The notes beneath the pieces were generated by a model. That model had not been told where the DNA came from, ran no database searches, and saw nothing but the letters and a program-made list of their open reading frames with translations. Positions 6,715 through 15,344 of a DNA stretch of 25,879 nt are shown in pieces. Origin of the DNA: Alphaproteobacteria bacterium UBA1002 (lineage in GTDB: Bacteria > Pseudomonadota > Alphaproteobacteria > Rickettsiales > UBA998). Each line of letters begins with the position of its first letter. Positions within the stretch are counted from its first letter, which is position 1. The stretch is from contig DBAU01000012.1 of the NCBI GenBank assembly GCA_002291845.1, positions 506 to 26,384 on the forward strand, in the 5' to 3' direction. The translations under genes were made by a program, and so were the position numbers.

Positions 6715-7509
6715 CTAGGAGGGCGAGTTCACCATTTCAGCGGGGACAGAGAGGGCGGCTTGTGCTGAACCATCCGACGTCACTTCGGGCGTGGGCAGAC
6801 GCAGATAGCGGGCGTTCCGCTCAGCGGTTGCGCCATAAGCCCCAAACCCCTGTGAGCGCACCAGCGATGGTTCTGGACGAAAACTGCTGGCACGAGGCAG
6901 ATTATCATTGCCTGCTGTCGCTGCACGTTCATTATTATTGGCAGCGCGCATCATCGTGAAATTGAGGATGGGTACACGCGGTTGTGCGGCGGTGCCTACC
7001 TGAGCGACGGCCGAAGCCGCCTCTGCGGCGGCAAGAACCGCGGCGACGCCACTCGGCATGGGCGCCGGCTTTGCCGCCATGCTTGGCTTGTATTTTACCT
7101 GACCAAACAACTCCATCAGGCGTGCATCAAGAATGGAAGCAGGCGCCTCATCGCTGGCAAGCTGACTTACCAATCCAGCATTGGCGGACGACGGAAGCTG
7201 TGCCAGCAACTGGGCCAGAAATTGCGAGGTGTAGCGGATGGAGGGAGCTGAGAGTGTATTGGCTTGCGTTAATGCAAGACCGGCAGGCGATCCGGCCGCA
7301 ACGCTTGCATCCATCGATACGGCGGCTTCCGGCAAAAGCGGCAGGTTCCCTCCGCCGGACAAACGATTCTCCACGCGTCCATCCGTGGGTGAAGAAGCCA
7401 CCGCATAGGAGGGCAGGCGCAATCCAGATATTTCTGCCGGTGCGGCATTCACCACAACCGGTGCCGAAGAAACCAGCAGAGGAGGTGCAATATAGGAAGT
7501 AAGCATCAT
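6715..7509 (-). CDS. Hypothetical low-complexity Ala/Ser/Pro-rich protein
   Basis: This 264-residue protein is not recognised. It is rich in Ala, Ser, Pro and Asn, with short more ordered islands: SIRYTSQFLAQLLAQLP (about residues 90-106), then ILDARLMELFGQVKYKPSMA (about 127-146), and NFTMMRAANNNERAATAGND further on. There is no clear signal peptide or transmembrane span, although the first 20 residues are hydrophobic (LLVSSAPVVVNAAPA). Two adjacent ATG codons could start it (7509 or 7506), and the ribosome binding site is weak. The opposite strand also has open frames, but this one spans the whole gap between panE and sco1 and looks more protein-like. A taxon-restricted protein seems likely. 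Confidence 0.6.
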   Translation of the reverse strand: MMLTSYIAPPLLVSSAPVVVNAAPAEISGLRLPSYAVASSPTDGRVENRLSGGGNLPLLPEAAVSMDASVAAGSPAGLALTQANTLSAPSIRYTSQFLAQLLAQLPSSANAGLVSQLASDEAPASILDARLMELFGQVKYKPSMAAKPAPMPSGVAAVLAAAEAASAVAQVGTAAQPRVPILNFTMMRAANNNERAATAGNDNLPRASSFRPEPSLVRSQGFGAYGATAERNARYLRLPTPEVTSDGSAQAALSVPAEMVNSPS

Positions 7510-7606
7510 GTGCCAACGCTACCTAAGAAACAATTTAGTATATTGATATCTTAACAATTTTTACGATTTTGTCAAGGATTCTGCGGGGTTAAGTCTTCGA
7601 GATCCA

Positions 7607-7634
7607 TTGATTTCTAGTGTCTTCTCCGTATAGT
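7607..7634 (+). promoter_or_regulatory. Candidate sigma-70 promoter for sco1-PCuAC
   Basis: TTGATT at 7607-7612 and TATAGT at 7629-7634 are separated by 16 bases. Initiation is expected near 7641, about 20 bases before the sco1 start at 7662. It lies in the 152-base AT-rich gap between the divergent hypothetical gene and sco1. Confidence 0.5.
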
Positions 7635-7661
7635 AAGGAGCCGTAAATTCATGAGGGTTGC

Positions 7662-8303
7662 ATGCGCTGGTTGTGGTTTTCGGGAATGCTAGGGCTGGCC
7701 ATCATTCTGGCCAGTACCATGATGTGGTTTGGGCACACGCAGTTTGGCCGCCAGTCTGCGGAAGAAATGGCGCGCCTTACCCCAGCTTCTGGTAGTGGAA
7801 AAGCCCAGATTGGCGGAGATTTTACCCTGACGGATCAGAATGGTAATCTGGTCACGGCACATGATCTGCAGGGCCACTTCAGCCTGGTGATGTTTGGTTT
7901 CACCTATTGCCCGGATGTCTGCCCCACCATGCTTTCAACCGTGACCGAAGCGCTTAACCGCATAGGACCGGCCGCGGATGGGATTCAGCCGGTATTCATT
8001 TCGGTGGATCCAGAGCGCGACACACCAGAAGTACTGAAGGCCTACGTCAGCGCATTTCATCCGCGTTTACTGGCTCTTAGCGGGACTTCTGAGCAAACCC
8101 GCGCCGTAACTGAGGCCTACAAGGTTTATTATTACGCCCATAAAAAGGCGCCGGGAGATAAAGAATACCTCGTTGATCATTCCAGTTTCTTGTACCTAAT
8201 GGGCCCGGATGGCGAATACGTGACCCATTTTAACCATGCGATTGCTCCCTCTGAGCTGGCGGTTCGTCTGTCCGATATCGTGCAAAACGACAACGTGTAC
8301 TAA
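7662..8303 (+). CDS. SCO1/SenC family copper chaperone for cytochrome c oxidase
   Basis: This 213-residue membrane-anchored thioredoxin-fold protein delivers copper to the CuA centre of cytochrome c oxidase. A single N-terminal membrane anchor spans about residues 5-24. The copper-binding CPDVC motif is at C83 and C87 within FGFTYCPDVCPTM, and the third ligand H173 lies in VDHSSFLYL. FISVDPERDTPEVLKAYV is also classic for SCO proteins. The start ATG 7662 follows GAGGG by four bases. It sits 11 bases before a PCuAC gene, an operon that matches the known cooperation of SCO and PCuAC in CuA assembly. It acts on the periplasmic face. Confidence 0.95.
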   Translation: MRWLWFSGMLGLAIILASTMMWFGHTQFGRQSAEEMARLTPASGSGKAQIGGDFTLTDQNGNLVTAHDLQGHFSLVMFGFTYCPDVCPTMLSTVTEALNRIGPAADGIQPVFISVDPERDTPEVLKAYVSAFHPRLLALSGTSEQTRAVTEAYKVYYYAHKKAPGDKEYLVDHSSFLYLMGPDGEYVTHFNHAIAPSELAVRLSDIVQNDNVY

Positions 8304-8314
8304 GGAGCACTGTA

Positions 8315-8794
8315 ATGACACGTCTTACGGCTTTTGTATGTCTGTGGCTGGCCATTCCGCTAACCTCGGTTGCAGGCTCAACGCTCGATTTAGAAATTGG
8401 GCCGGCATGGTCACCTCCGGCACGGCCAGGTCAGCAAAGCGTAGGGGTCGCCTACCTGACACTGCAAAATACGGCAGGTTCTGATGTTGTTCTCACCCAA
8501 TTTCACTCTCCCAAGGCCAAACGTGTGGAAGTGCACACGCATACGCAGGATGCGCAAGGGGTGATGCGGATGGAAAAGCTGGATGCGCTGACGATCCCCG
8601 CCAACAGCACCGTGGCGATGAAACCCGGCGGCCTCCATGTTATGTTGTTTGATTACAAGGCTGACGTGAAGGAAGGGGCCAGTTTTCCTCTTTTCATTGG
8701 TGATGACCTAGGGGAAAAAGCGGTAGAAGTGTTGGTGCGTGCCAGCGCGCCGGAGAGTGCTGCTGCGGATGATGGGCACACCCACCACCACTAA
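8315..8794 (+). CDS. PCuAC family periplasmic copper chaperone (DUF461)
   Basis: This 159-residue exported protein has an N-terminal signal peptide (about residues 1-20, ending SVAG). The copper site resembles the PCuAC motif: His74 and His76, Met84 and Met86, then exactly 21 residues to His108-x-Met110 in KPGGLHVMLFDY. The C-terminus ends in a His-rich tail (DDGHTHHH), which may add metal binding, as in some members. PCuAC carries Cu(I) to CuA or CuB of haem-copper oxidases, working with Sco1, which is encoded just upstream. AAGGAG precedes the start. A 58-base gap containing an inverted repeat separates it from gmk. Confidence 0.93.
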   Translation: MTRLTAFVCLWLAIPLTSVAGSTLDLEIGPAWSPPARPGQQSVGVAYLTLQNTAGSDVVLTQFHSPKAKRVEVHTHTQDAQGVMRMEKLDALTIPANSTVAMKPGGLHVMLFDYKADVKEGASFPLFIGDDLGEKAVEVLVRASAPESAAADDGHTHHH

Positions 8795-8812
8795 GGCACT
8801 GTTTTATAAATC

Positions 8813-8848
8813 CCTGAAGGGCTTTACTGTCTTTTAAGACCCTTCAGG
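8813..8848. repeat. 9-bp inverted repeat just before gmk
   Basis: CCTGAAGGG at 8813-8821 is repeated inverted as CCCTTCAGG at 8840-8848, with an 18-base spacer. The spacer holds a smaller hairpin, GTCTT-TT-AAGAC (8829-8840). No T-run follows, so it is not a classical terminator. It ends four bases before the most upstream gmk start codon. It may attenuate read-through from PCuAC, stabilise that mRNA's 3' end or influence gmk translation. Confidence 0.55.
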
Positions 8849-8852
8849 CATC

Positions 8853-9551
8853 ATGAAAGGCCAAATCATTATGCGGCACGCACTCGCCATGAAGCCCACG
8901 GCACATTCCCCCCTCGCTCCGTCTGGCATCCGCCGAGGCTTCATGTTCGTGCTATCGTCACCTTCCGGGGCAGGCAAAACGACCCTTTCCCGCCTGTTGC
9001 TGGAAGAAGAGCAGAATCTTTGCATGTCCGTTTCGGTGACCACGCGTCCGCGCCGCCCCAGTGAAGTGGATGGGAGGGATTATCATTTTGTGACACCCGA
9101 TACTTTTACCGCCATGGTCTCGCGCGGTGATCTGCTGGAGCACGCCACCGTGTTTGGCAATTCCTACGGCACACCGAAGCAGCATGTAGAAGAAGCGCTT
9201 GCCGGTGGCACCGATATGCTGTTCGATATTGACTGGCAGGGTACCCAACAACTGAAGCAAACCTGCCGCAAAGATCTTGCCAGTGTGTTCATCCTTCCCC
9301 CGTCGATGGCAGAGTTGGAACGTCGCCTGCGCACCCGTGCACAAGACAGTGATGAGGTCGTGCGCCACCGGATGGCCAAGGCCGCCGACGAAATTATCCA
9401 CTGGGATGCGTATGACTATGTGGTGATCAATCGCGATGTGCAGGACACATTGGAACAGATCCGGCATATTTTGAAAGCAGAGCGTCTCCGTCGCAACCGC
9501 CAGACCACCCTGCCCGCTTTTGTAGCTGAGCTTTGCAGCGAAAAGTTTTAG
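8853..9551 (+). CDS. gmk: Guanylate kinase
   Basis: This enzyme phosphorylates GMP to GDP with ATP and is essential for GTP/dGTP supply. The N-terminal P-loop is unmistakable: FVLSSPSGAGKTTLSRLLLEE (glycine-rich GAGKTT at 39-44). The GMP-binding segment follows: SVSVTTRPRRPSEVDGRDYHFV, then GDLLEHATVFGNSYGTPK and DMLFDIDWQGTQQLKQ. The 232 residues exceed the usual 205 or so because of a 25-30 residue N-terminal extension. Later in-frame starts at 8871 and 8889 are equally possible, and no Shine-Dalgarno sequence clearly decides. The TAG stop overlaps the rsmA stop on the other strand. Confidence 0.95.
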   Translation: MKGQIIMRHALAMKPTAHSPLAPSGIRRGFMFVLSSPSGAGKTTLSRLLLEEEQNLCMSVSVTTRPRRPSEVDGRDYHFVTPDTFTAMVSRGDLLEHATVFGNSYGTPKQHVEEALAGGTDMLFDIDWQGTQQLKQTCRKDLASVFILPPSMAELERRLRTRAQDSDEVVRHRMAKAADEIIHWDAYDYVVINRDVQDTLEQIRHILKAERLRRNRQTTLPAFVAELCSEKF

Positions 9552-10393
9552 GCATCATACGTCGCAATTAATGCGCCGAATTCATCTAAACTGAGCGTCT
9601 CCGCCCTGCGGGTTGGATCAATCCCAGCTCTCGCCAGATGCCCCTGTGCGTCACCCAATGATTTCAGTGCGCCGCGCAACATCTTACGACGCTGACCAAA
9701 GGCGGCCGCAACCACGCGTTCTACCGTTTCAAACTGGGCTTGAAATAGCGGTAGCGCACGTGGGGTGAGCACGACAACACTGGAAGAAACTTTTGGCGGT
9801 GGAGAGAAGGCTCCCGGCGGCAGATCAAATCCGGGCTGCACCGTACAAAGCCATTGCGCCAACACAGCAAGGCGGCCATAGGCGTCTTCTCCCGGGGCAG
9901 CCCAGATACGCTCAGCCACTTCTTTCTGAAACATCAGTACCAGCCGCGAGACAAAGCCCGGTCCACACGTCGCGATGCCGCGCAACCACTGCACCAAAAG
10001 CGGCGTACCCACGTTGTATGGAAGATTGGCCACCACCATGCGCGGCGCTGGGCTGGCTTCAGCCAGATCCACGCTCAAGGCATCGCGGTGGAGGATGTGT
10101 AGCCTACCGGCGGTGGCGGCGCGCAGCTGCTCGAGCAGCGGCAGAAAGCGTGGATCGACTTCAATCGCCGTGACGCTAGCAGCGGGAGAATGCAGCAAGG
10201 CGCGGGTCAGTGCGGTGGGGCCCGGGCCGACCTCGATCACATGGTGGCCTTCCACCGCTCCGGCAAGCGCAACAATCCGCTGTAAGATACGCTCATCCGT
10301 CAGGAAGTGCTGGCCAAAGCGTTTGTCGGCATGCAGAGATTCATGGCGTATCCACTCGCGCACGCTCGGCAAATGCGCAAAGGGGTCACTCAT
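9548..10393 (-). CDS. rsmA: 16S rRNA dimethyladenosine transferase (KsgA/RsmA)
   Basis: This 281-residue SAM-dependent enzyme dimethylates two adjacent adenosines near the 3' end of 16S rRNA (A1518/A1519 in E. coli numbering) as a late 30S maturation check. Motifs in order are FGQHFLTDERILQRIV, the SAM-binding EVGPGPTALTRALL, the acidic EVDPRF, and the catalytic VVANLPYNVGTPLL (NLPY). The C-terminal AFGQRRKMLRGALKSL is the RNA-binding part. The start codon overlaps the surA stop as ATGA, so translation is probably coupled. In many proteobacteria pdxA lies between surA and rsmA; here it is absent. Confidence 0.95.
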   Translation of the reverse strand: MSDPFAHLPSVREWIRHESLHADKRFGQHFLTDERILQRIVALAGAVEGHHVIEVGPGPTALTRALLHSPAASVTAIEVDPRFLPLLEQLRAATAGRLHILHRDALSVDLAEASPAPRMVVANLPYNVGTPLLVQWLRGIATCGPGFVSRLVLMFQKEVAERIWAAPGEDAYGRLAVLAQWLCTVQPGFDLPPGAFSPPPKVSSSVVVLTPRALPLFQAQFETVERVVAAAFGQRRKMLRGALKSLGDAQGHLARAGIDPTRRAETLSLDEFGALIATYDA

Positions 10394-11670
10394 GCAGGCT
10401 TGGCACCGCTACGCCCGAGGCGGATGTCAATAAACGCATTACGTCGCAAATCGCGCATGTATTTCTGTGCCGCGAGCATAAGCTTATCACGCAGTAACTG
10501 CTCACGGATTTTTTCGTTATCTGGCGCGGCTACCGGTAGCTCCACTTTCTCACATAGCATCATCAGTTGAATCCCTTCTGGCGTTGCAAAAGGCTCACTG
10601 ACCTGCCCCACGCGTAGCCCACTCACCAGGGATTTTAACGCTGCCGGAAGCGCACTCTGACGCATCCGCGTGTAATCCACTGAGAGATTCAATCCCTCAA
10701 AGTTATCCATTCCGGCGACACGCTTATCCATGCAGCTACCCGGATGCTGACGCACCGACTTGGCAATCTCCATTAACACATCCACCTCGCGCATTTGCGC
10801 GTCCGGCGCCAGTGACATTGACACACGCCGAAACGCCAGCTCTGCATCACGTAGTGGTTTTGCCGGCGTTTCACGGCGCTCTTTAAGGTGCAGAATCTGG
10901 TAGCCTACTGGGGTACGAATCGGCCCCACATAACCAGGCACGGTCGCGGTAGCCAACTGATCTGCCACCAGCGGATCCAGCTGCGCGGTATCCACCCATA
11001 TGGCCTCAAGGCTGCTGGCTTGTGTGCTGGCAAGCTGTGTAGCCAGTGCATCAAAGCTGGCTCCCTGCTCTACTTCCTTACGCAACCGCTTTGCCAGCTT
11101 TCGCGTGGTTTCTTCCGCGTCGGGCGAGTCCACAGGCAGCATCAGCGAGGCGATGAGTAATTCCTCCTGCTTTGCGGTGGGATTGAGGCGACGCTCTGCT
11201 TCGCTGGCAATTTCCTCTGCACCTACCGCCACCCCTCGACGGATACGCTTACCCACCAGCTTACTCCAGGCAATTTGTGCGGAGAGCTGATCGCGAAAGG
11301 TACGCGCAGGGACACCCTGCTTTTCCAGAAAAGAGACGAGGGAGCCAGACGGCCGGCCCCGCTCCTGTTCCAAGGCGGCAATTGCACCATCGACCTCATC
11401 CGGCGCGACCGTAATGCTGTAGCGCTTGGCTTCCTGTTCCTGCAATGATTCATCAATCAGGTTTTGCACGATGCGCGGCAATAGCTGGCGACGCACCTGC
11501 GGCGTATCAGACAGCCCGGTGGTTGCGAGAACCAGTTTCAGGCGATCCTGCACTTCCAGCTCGGTAACAATGTCCTCATTGACTACCGCCGCGATGGTAT
11601 GGCGCTCCTCACCAAACGCAGGCGCCCCCGCCAGCAGCACAGAAACCAAGAGGAAAGAAGAATATCTCAT
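10390..11670 (-). CDS. surA: SurA-like periplasmic chaperone/peptidyl-prolyl isomerase
   Basis: This 426-residue exported protein has a signal peptide (residues 1-20, ending APAFG). The SurA N-terminal chaperone domain follows (AVVNEDIVTELEVQDRLKLV, then NLIDESLQEQEAKRYSI). One parvulin-type rotamase domain spans about residues 165-265 (LLIASLMLP ... EQGASFDALATQLAS ... GYVGPIRTPVGYQILHLKER). A second, degenerate one spans about 275-385 (LRVGQVSEPFATPEGIQLMMLCEK). It escorts outer-membrane proteins to the BAM complex, and its neighbour LptD is a classical SurA client. The gene follows lptD by 104 bases and overlaps rsmA by ATGA. Confidence 0.9.
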   Translation of the reverse strand: MRYSSFLLVSVLLAGAPAFGEERHTIAAVVNEDIVTELEVQDRLKLVLATTGLSDTPQVRRQLLPRIVQNLIDESLQEQEAKRYSITVAPDEVDGAIAALEQERGRPSGSLVSFLEKQGVPARTFRDQLSAQIAWSKLVGKRIRRGVAVGAEEIASEAERRLNPTAKQEELLIASLMLPVDSPDAEETTRKLAKRLRKEVEQGASFDALATQLASTQASSLEAIWVDTAQLDPLVADQLATATVPGYVGPIRTPVGYQILHLKERRETPAKPLRDAELAFRRVSMSLAPDAQMREVDVLMEIAKSVRQHPGSCMDKRVAGMDNFEGLNLSVDYTRMRQSALPAALKSLVSGLRVGQVSEPFATPEGIQLMMLCEKVELPVAAPDNEKIREQLLRDKLMLAAQKYMRDLRRNAFIDIRLGRSGAKPA

Positions 11671-11774
11671 AGTGTCGGTATAGCCGCCTTCGCCACTTCT
11701 TAAAACGGGAAAATCACGATGCAGGAACCACGGCCGATATTGTGCAGGTTCTGTTTATTTTACTGTCATCGTCA

Positions 11775-13913
11775 CTAATTGAGATTTTTGAGGAATACCT
11801 GAACCATAAACAAAGTATCCGGACGGAAGTCTCGGTCTTGCGTAAACTCACGATCAAATCGGCTGACCACGGTCAAACAATCATTCTTGTAGGTCAGACC
11901 GCCTCCCGTAGCACGTAGTTCGTTTAAGTCAAAGTCCCGTCGGGCATAGGTATTGACAGACCAGTTATCCGTCAGCGGAAGGGTTCCGGAGAACAATCCT
12001 TCATTACGATCAAGCAGGATCGGATCATCCTTAATGATGACATAATCCGCTAGAAGTACCACGGAATCCAACTCCAGCAACCCTAACAACTCACTGCGGC
12101 GCAGGGTCATATCGTCTGGATCAACGCGGAAACGGTAATCCACATCATACGTCACGCCATTCAGGCCCAGCTTACCGACATAGTCAGACTGGTCTTCCGG
12201 CGCCTCAGAAACGGGAAAAAGTCGATCGCCGCGCACCATCACATCCTGCCCCAACATGGCATTGTAACTGCGTCCCTCCGCTTCACGATATTCACCGCGC
12301 ATTCCGTAAACGGCCCGAACGCCATTTTCAATACGGTCATACCCAGCAAAGCGATTATAGGAAAAGAGATTGATGTCAGAAAATTCAGGTACCAAGCTAT
12401 CTTCATTGGGGATGCTGTCCGGATTATTGCCGTTACTGGTTGCCACCAGCTGAGCCATAGGCTCCAAAGTCAGCGTATCACTTCCCAGCATCTGCATGAC
12501 CGGATAACGCCAGCCCGTGGCCAGACGCGGAATCGCTCGCGTTTCTGTGCCATCAAACGCTCCCCCACTGGCGAGGGCAAAATCACTGACGGAATAGAGA
12601 TCCGCTCGTACGCTGGCGTCGGTCTCAAACATATGCCCACCGCTACTCAGCAAGGGGACTCGCCAGCCCGTATCAAGACTGGCGCGCCGCGAATCCGCAC
12701 CAATATCACGCATAACCGTGCGTCCACTGGCCTCCATGCGCAGACGGGAGCCAAGCACCAGCGGATCACTTTCCGTGTATATTTTTGCCGCGGGTAAAAC
12801 AAAGGGTGATGTATCCGGATCAGAGGTTGCCTGCAATCCCTGAAAGGCCATGCTTTCCACCACAACATAATCACGGTCTTCAATACGCTCGCTGAACAGA
12901 CGTGAACGCAGCATATTCTGGTTACCAAACCGATAGCGGCGAAGATAGGTATCATCCGTGGTTCGGTTGACATCAAATCCCCACGACCAGTGATCCGATA
13001 TCTGGCTGTTGCCCGTCGCAAAGATGTGCCCACGAATCTCGTTCTGACCGGGCACCGGTTGTCCAAATTCGTCGCGCTGTTGAGGGTTGGTAATCGATCC
13101 ATCCATCTGAAAGTATCCGCCCTCCGTCAAATGGCGGTACTGGCCGATCATCACCGGCCCTTCTTCTGACGTCAAAAATGGGGTAATGGTGGCGTCAATA
13201 TTGGGCGCTATGTTCAAATAAACGGGTATCTGAAGCGTGGTCCCCAACTGCTGGTTCTGCGAATAGGCTGGGGCCAGAATGCCGCTTTTGCGCTTGGCTC
13301 CCGGTGTGGGATGAGAAAAATACGGGGTGTAGGCGATAGGTACGCCATAAAGCTCCATCCATGCATCGTGATAGACCACGCGCTCTTTGGCCTGATCAAT
13401 CTGCACATCTTCGGCTTTTAACTGCCATAGAGGGTCCTTCACCTCCCCCGTTTCTTCGTCTTTGCAAAGTTTACAGGGTGAATAGACCGCCTGGCGCAAA
13501 GCATACGTGTTCTCGCTAAGCTTTTTTGCTTCACGCGCCGCGAACAGAGAATTATCCGCCATGCGAACACGGAATGAATCGATCACTCCGACCTTCAAAT
13601 CATCTTTGAGGCGCAGTTCATCCGCGAACAATACATTGCCATCAGGCTCCAGCAACGTGATGTTCCCTTGAGCGCGCACGATGTTGCGATCCTGATAGTA
13701 GGCGATGCGGTCAGCGAACAAGACGTAATCGCCCTGAACGACCTGCACTTTACCCTGTGCCACAACAATCGCATTTGTCTTGTCATACCCCAGTTGCTGG
13801 GCTGACATGTAGACGGGTTGCTGAACGTCGCCCTTAGCCGCCTCAGGCATCGCTGCCCGCGCTGCAAGAGGAGCGGCAAAAAGTGCAAGTGCCAGCAAGC
13901 CGAATAAACGCAT
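11775..13913 (-). CDS. lptD: LPS-assembly protein LptD
   Basis: This 712-residue outer-membrane beta-barrel inserts lipopolysaccharide into the outer leaflet, receiving it from LptA and plugged by LptE. A signal peptide is seen (residues 1-20, AARA). Residues 30-160 form the OstA/LptA-like beta-jellyroll (YDKTNAIVVAQGKVQVVQGD, then VRAQGNITLLEPDGNVLFAD). A CKLC motif at 147-150 supplies N-terminal cysteines, and a C-terminal cysteine lies at 679, probably an inter-domain disulfide as in E. coli. The rest is barrel-like, with GVPIAYTPYFSHPTPGAKRKSG at the domain junction, common in alphaproteobacterial LptD. It is somewhat shorter than the E. coli protein, as is normal for this class. Confidence 0.93.
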   Translation of the reverse strand: MRLFGLLALALFAAPLAARAAMPEAAKGDVQQPVYMSAQQLGYDKTNAIVVAQGKVQVVQGDYVLFADRIAYYQDRNIVRAQGNITLLEPDGNVLFADELRLKDDLKVGVIDSFRVRMADNSLFAAREAKKLSENTYALRQAVYSPCKLCKDEETGEVKDPLWQLKAEDVQIDQAKERVVYHDAWMELYGVPIAYTPYFSHPTPGAKRKSGILAPAYSQNQQLGTTLQIPVYLNIAPNIDATITPFLTSEEGPVMIGQYRHLTEGGYFQMDGSITNPQQRDEFGQPVPGQNEIRGHIFATGNSQISDHWSWGFDVNRTTDDTYLRRYRFGNQNMLRSRLFSERIEDRDYVVVESMAFQGLQATSDPDTSPFVLPAAKIYTESDPLVLGSRLRMEASGRTVMRDIGADSRRASLDTGWRVPLLSSGGHMFETDASVRADLYSVSDFALASGGAFDGTETRAIPRLATGWRYPVMQMLGSDTLTLEPMAQLVATSNGNNPDSIPNEDSLVPEFSDINLFSYNRFAGYDRIENGVRAVYGMRGEYREAEGRSYNAMLGQDVMVRGDRLFPVSEAPEDQSDYVGKLGLNGVTYDVDYRFRVDPDDMTLRRSELLGLLELDSVVLLADYVIIKDDPILLDRNEGLFSGTLPLTDNWSVNTYARRDFDLNELRATGGGLTYKNDCLTVVSRFDREFTQDRDFRPDTLFMVQVFLKNLN

Positions 13914-14018
13914 GGTAACGTTTTAGCGGCTCACCATCGCCAGAGCAACGTGAAGCGCACGTAAAGGATGCGTCTTTTTAATTACCTACAGCCTTCGAGA
14001 CTCACCTGCCACGGCTGA

Positions 14019-15014
14019 TCAGACGTAGTGGTCATCCGTTGCGAGGTACCCAATCACATAATCGCGTACGCCATCTTCCAGACTATGGAAGGGCTTAGTG
14101 TATCCTGCGCCTACCAGTTTTGTCATATCTGCTTCGGTAAAATACTGATATTTGTCGCGGATTTCGACCGGCATATCGATATAGTGAATCTGCGGCGGAT
14201 GATCCAGCGCGGCGAAAACTGACTTTGCAAGGTCTTCAAAGGTGCGCGCCTTGCCCGTCCCCAGATTGAACATCCCTGAAACGCCAGGGTTATCCAAAAG
14301 CCACTGAATCACAGAGACGCAGTCTTTCACATAAATGAAATCGCGCATCTGACCGCCATCTTTGTACTTGGGGTTGTAGCTATGAAACAACTTAACCGGG
14401 CGGTGCGCGTGTGCGTGCGGGAAAATACGCGCGGCGACACTTTGCTGATCACCCTTATGGTACTCGTTCGGGCCATAGACGTTAAAAAAGCGTAGACCCG
14501 CCCATTGAGGAGGCTGCTTCTCACCACGCTCCAGACTACGTGCCACGAAAGTATCAAAGAGCCATTTGCTCCACGCATAGGTGTTCAGCGGGCGCAGTGT
14601 CCTCAAATAGGTTGTTGACATATCGTCATTAAACCCCCTGCTGCCATCGCCATAGACGGAAGCGGATGAGGCATAAATAAAGCGGGCTTCATGCTCAATG
14701 CACCAGGCACGCAGAACACGGGAGAAGGTGTAATTATTCTCCAGCAGCAAATCCGCGTTGCGCTCGGTGGTCGAAGAAATGGCACCCAGATGAATGATGG
14801 CCTCAATCTCTCCAGCGTTCATCTCCAGCCAATAGAATAATTCTGCGGGGGAGATGATCTCATCGACCGGGTGCTTGGCAAGGTTGCGCCACTTTTCATC
14901 ACTGCCGAACATATCGCAGACAACCACCCGCGCATTAGGGTGCGCATCACTCAAAGCGGCGGCCACGTTGGAGCCAATAAATCCTCCTCCGCCGGTCACT
15001 ACATACGTCTGCAT
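14019..15014 (-). CDS. hldD: ADP-L-glycero-D-manno-heptose 6-epimerase
   Basis: This 331-residue short-chain dehydrogenase-like epimerase makes the ADP-heptose used in LPS inner core. The N-terminal NADP-binding motif is VVTGGGGFIGSNVAAAL. The catalytic features are IYASSASVYGD and the YAWSKWLFD Tyr-x3-Lys, and HldD-typical segments include LRFFNVYGPNEYHKG, GQMRDFIYVKDCV and FNLGTGKARTFEDLA. ATG 15014 was chosen because GGAGGAGAG lies just upstream and the motif then begins within six residues; a longer in-frame start at 15071 would add 19 atypical residues. It precedes lptD in the same direction, so LPS core synthesis and LPS export may be co-transcribed. No other heptose genes are in view. 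Confidence 0.94.
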   Translation of the reverse strand: MQTYVVTGGGGFIGSNVAAALSDAHPNARVVVCDMFGSDEKWRNLAKHPVDEIISPAELFYWLEMNAGEIEAIIHLGAISSTTERNADLLLENNYTFSRVLRAWCIEHEARFIYASSASVYGDGSRGFNDDMSTTYLRTLRPLNTYAWSKWLFDTFVARSLERGEKQPPQWAGLRFFNVYGPNEYHKGDQQSVAARIFPHAHAHRPVKLFHSYNPKYKDGGQMRDFIYVKDCVSVIQWLLDNPGVSGMFNLGTGKARTFEDLAKSVFAALDHPPQIHYIDMPVEIRDKYQYFTEADMTKLVGAGYTKPFHSLEDGVRDYVIGYLATDDHYV

Positions 15015-15104
15015 GGTTTTCTCTCCTCCAAAATGCCCTTTGGCACTTGCTAAATTGTAGTCTAGGGGCAATATGTAAAGAAGTGGTTACACTGGAGCCC
15101 CCCA

Positions 15105-15344
15105 ATGCAGAAAGATAGCAAGTTTTTCGATGATATGGCCCGCATGATGTCCGGGGCAGCGGGTACCGTATTTGATGCCAAGCGCGAGCTGGAGCAGCAA
15201 TTTGCAGCGCAGATTGAAAAATTTCTGCTCAAAATGAACTTTGTCAGCCGTGAGGAATTTGAGGTGGTACGCGACATGGCACGGGCCGCCCGCGAAGAGA
15301 ATGAGGCGTTGAAGGCCCGCATTGAGGCGCTGGAGAAAAAGTAA
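15105..15344 (+). CDS. ubiK: UbiK/BMFP-domain ubiquinone biosynthesis accessory factor
   Basis: This 79-residue protein has the BMFP (formerly DUF526) layout. An amphipathic N-terminal part (SKFFDDMARMMSGAAGTVFD) is followed by VSREEFEVVRDMARAAREEN and a C-terminal trimeric coiled coil (NEALKARIEALEKK). In E. coli, UbiK supports aerobic ubiquinone synthesis in the Ubi complex; members also promote membrane fusion in vitro. The length is normal. GGAG precedes the start at 15105. The gene diverges from hldD across a 90-base gap. The assignment to ubiquinone synthesis rests on family knowledge; no ubi genes are adjacent. Confidence 0.88.
   Translation: MQKDSKFFDDMARMMSGAAGTVFDAKRELEQQFAAQIEKFLLKMNFVSREEFEVVRDMARAAREENEALKARIEALEKK

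Noticed and set aside
13950..13980. Possible plus-strand terminator (GCGCA ... TGCGT then TTTTT)
   Set aside because: The stem is only five pairs with a wobble, and no plus-strand gene ends nearby, as both flanking genes run on the minus strand.
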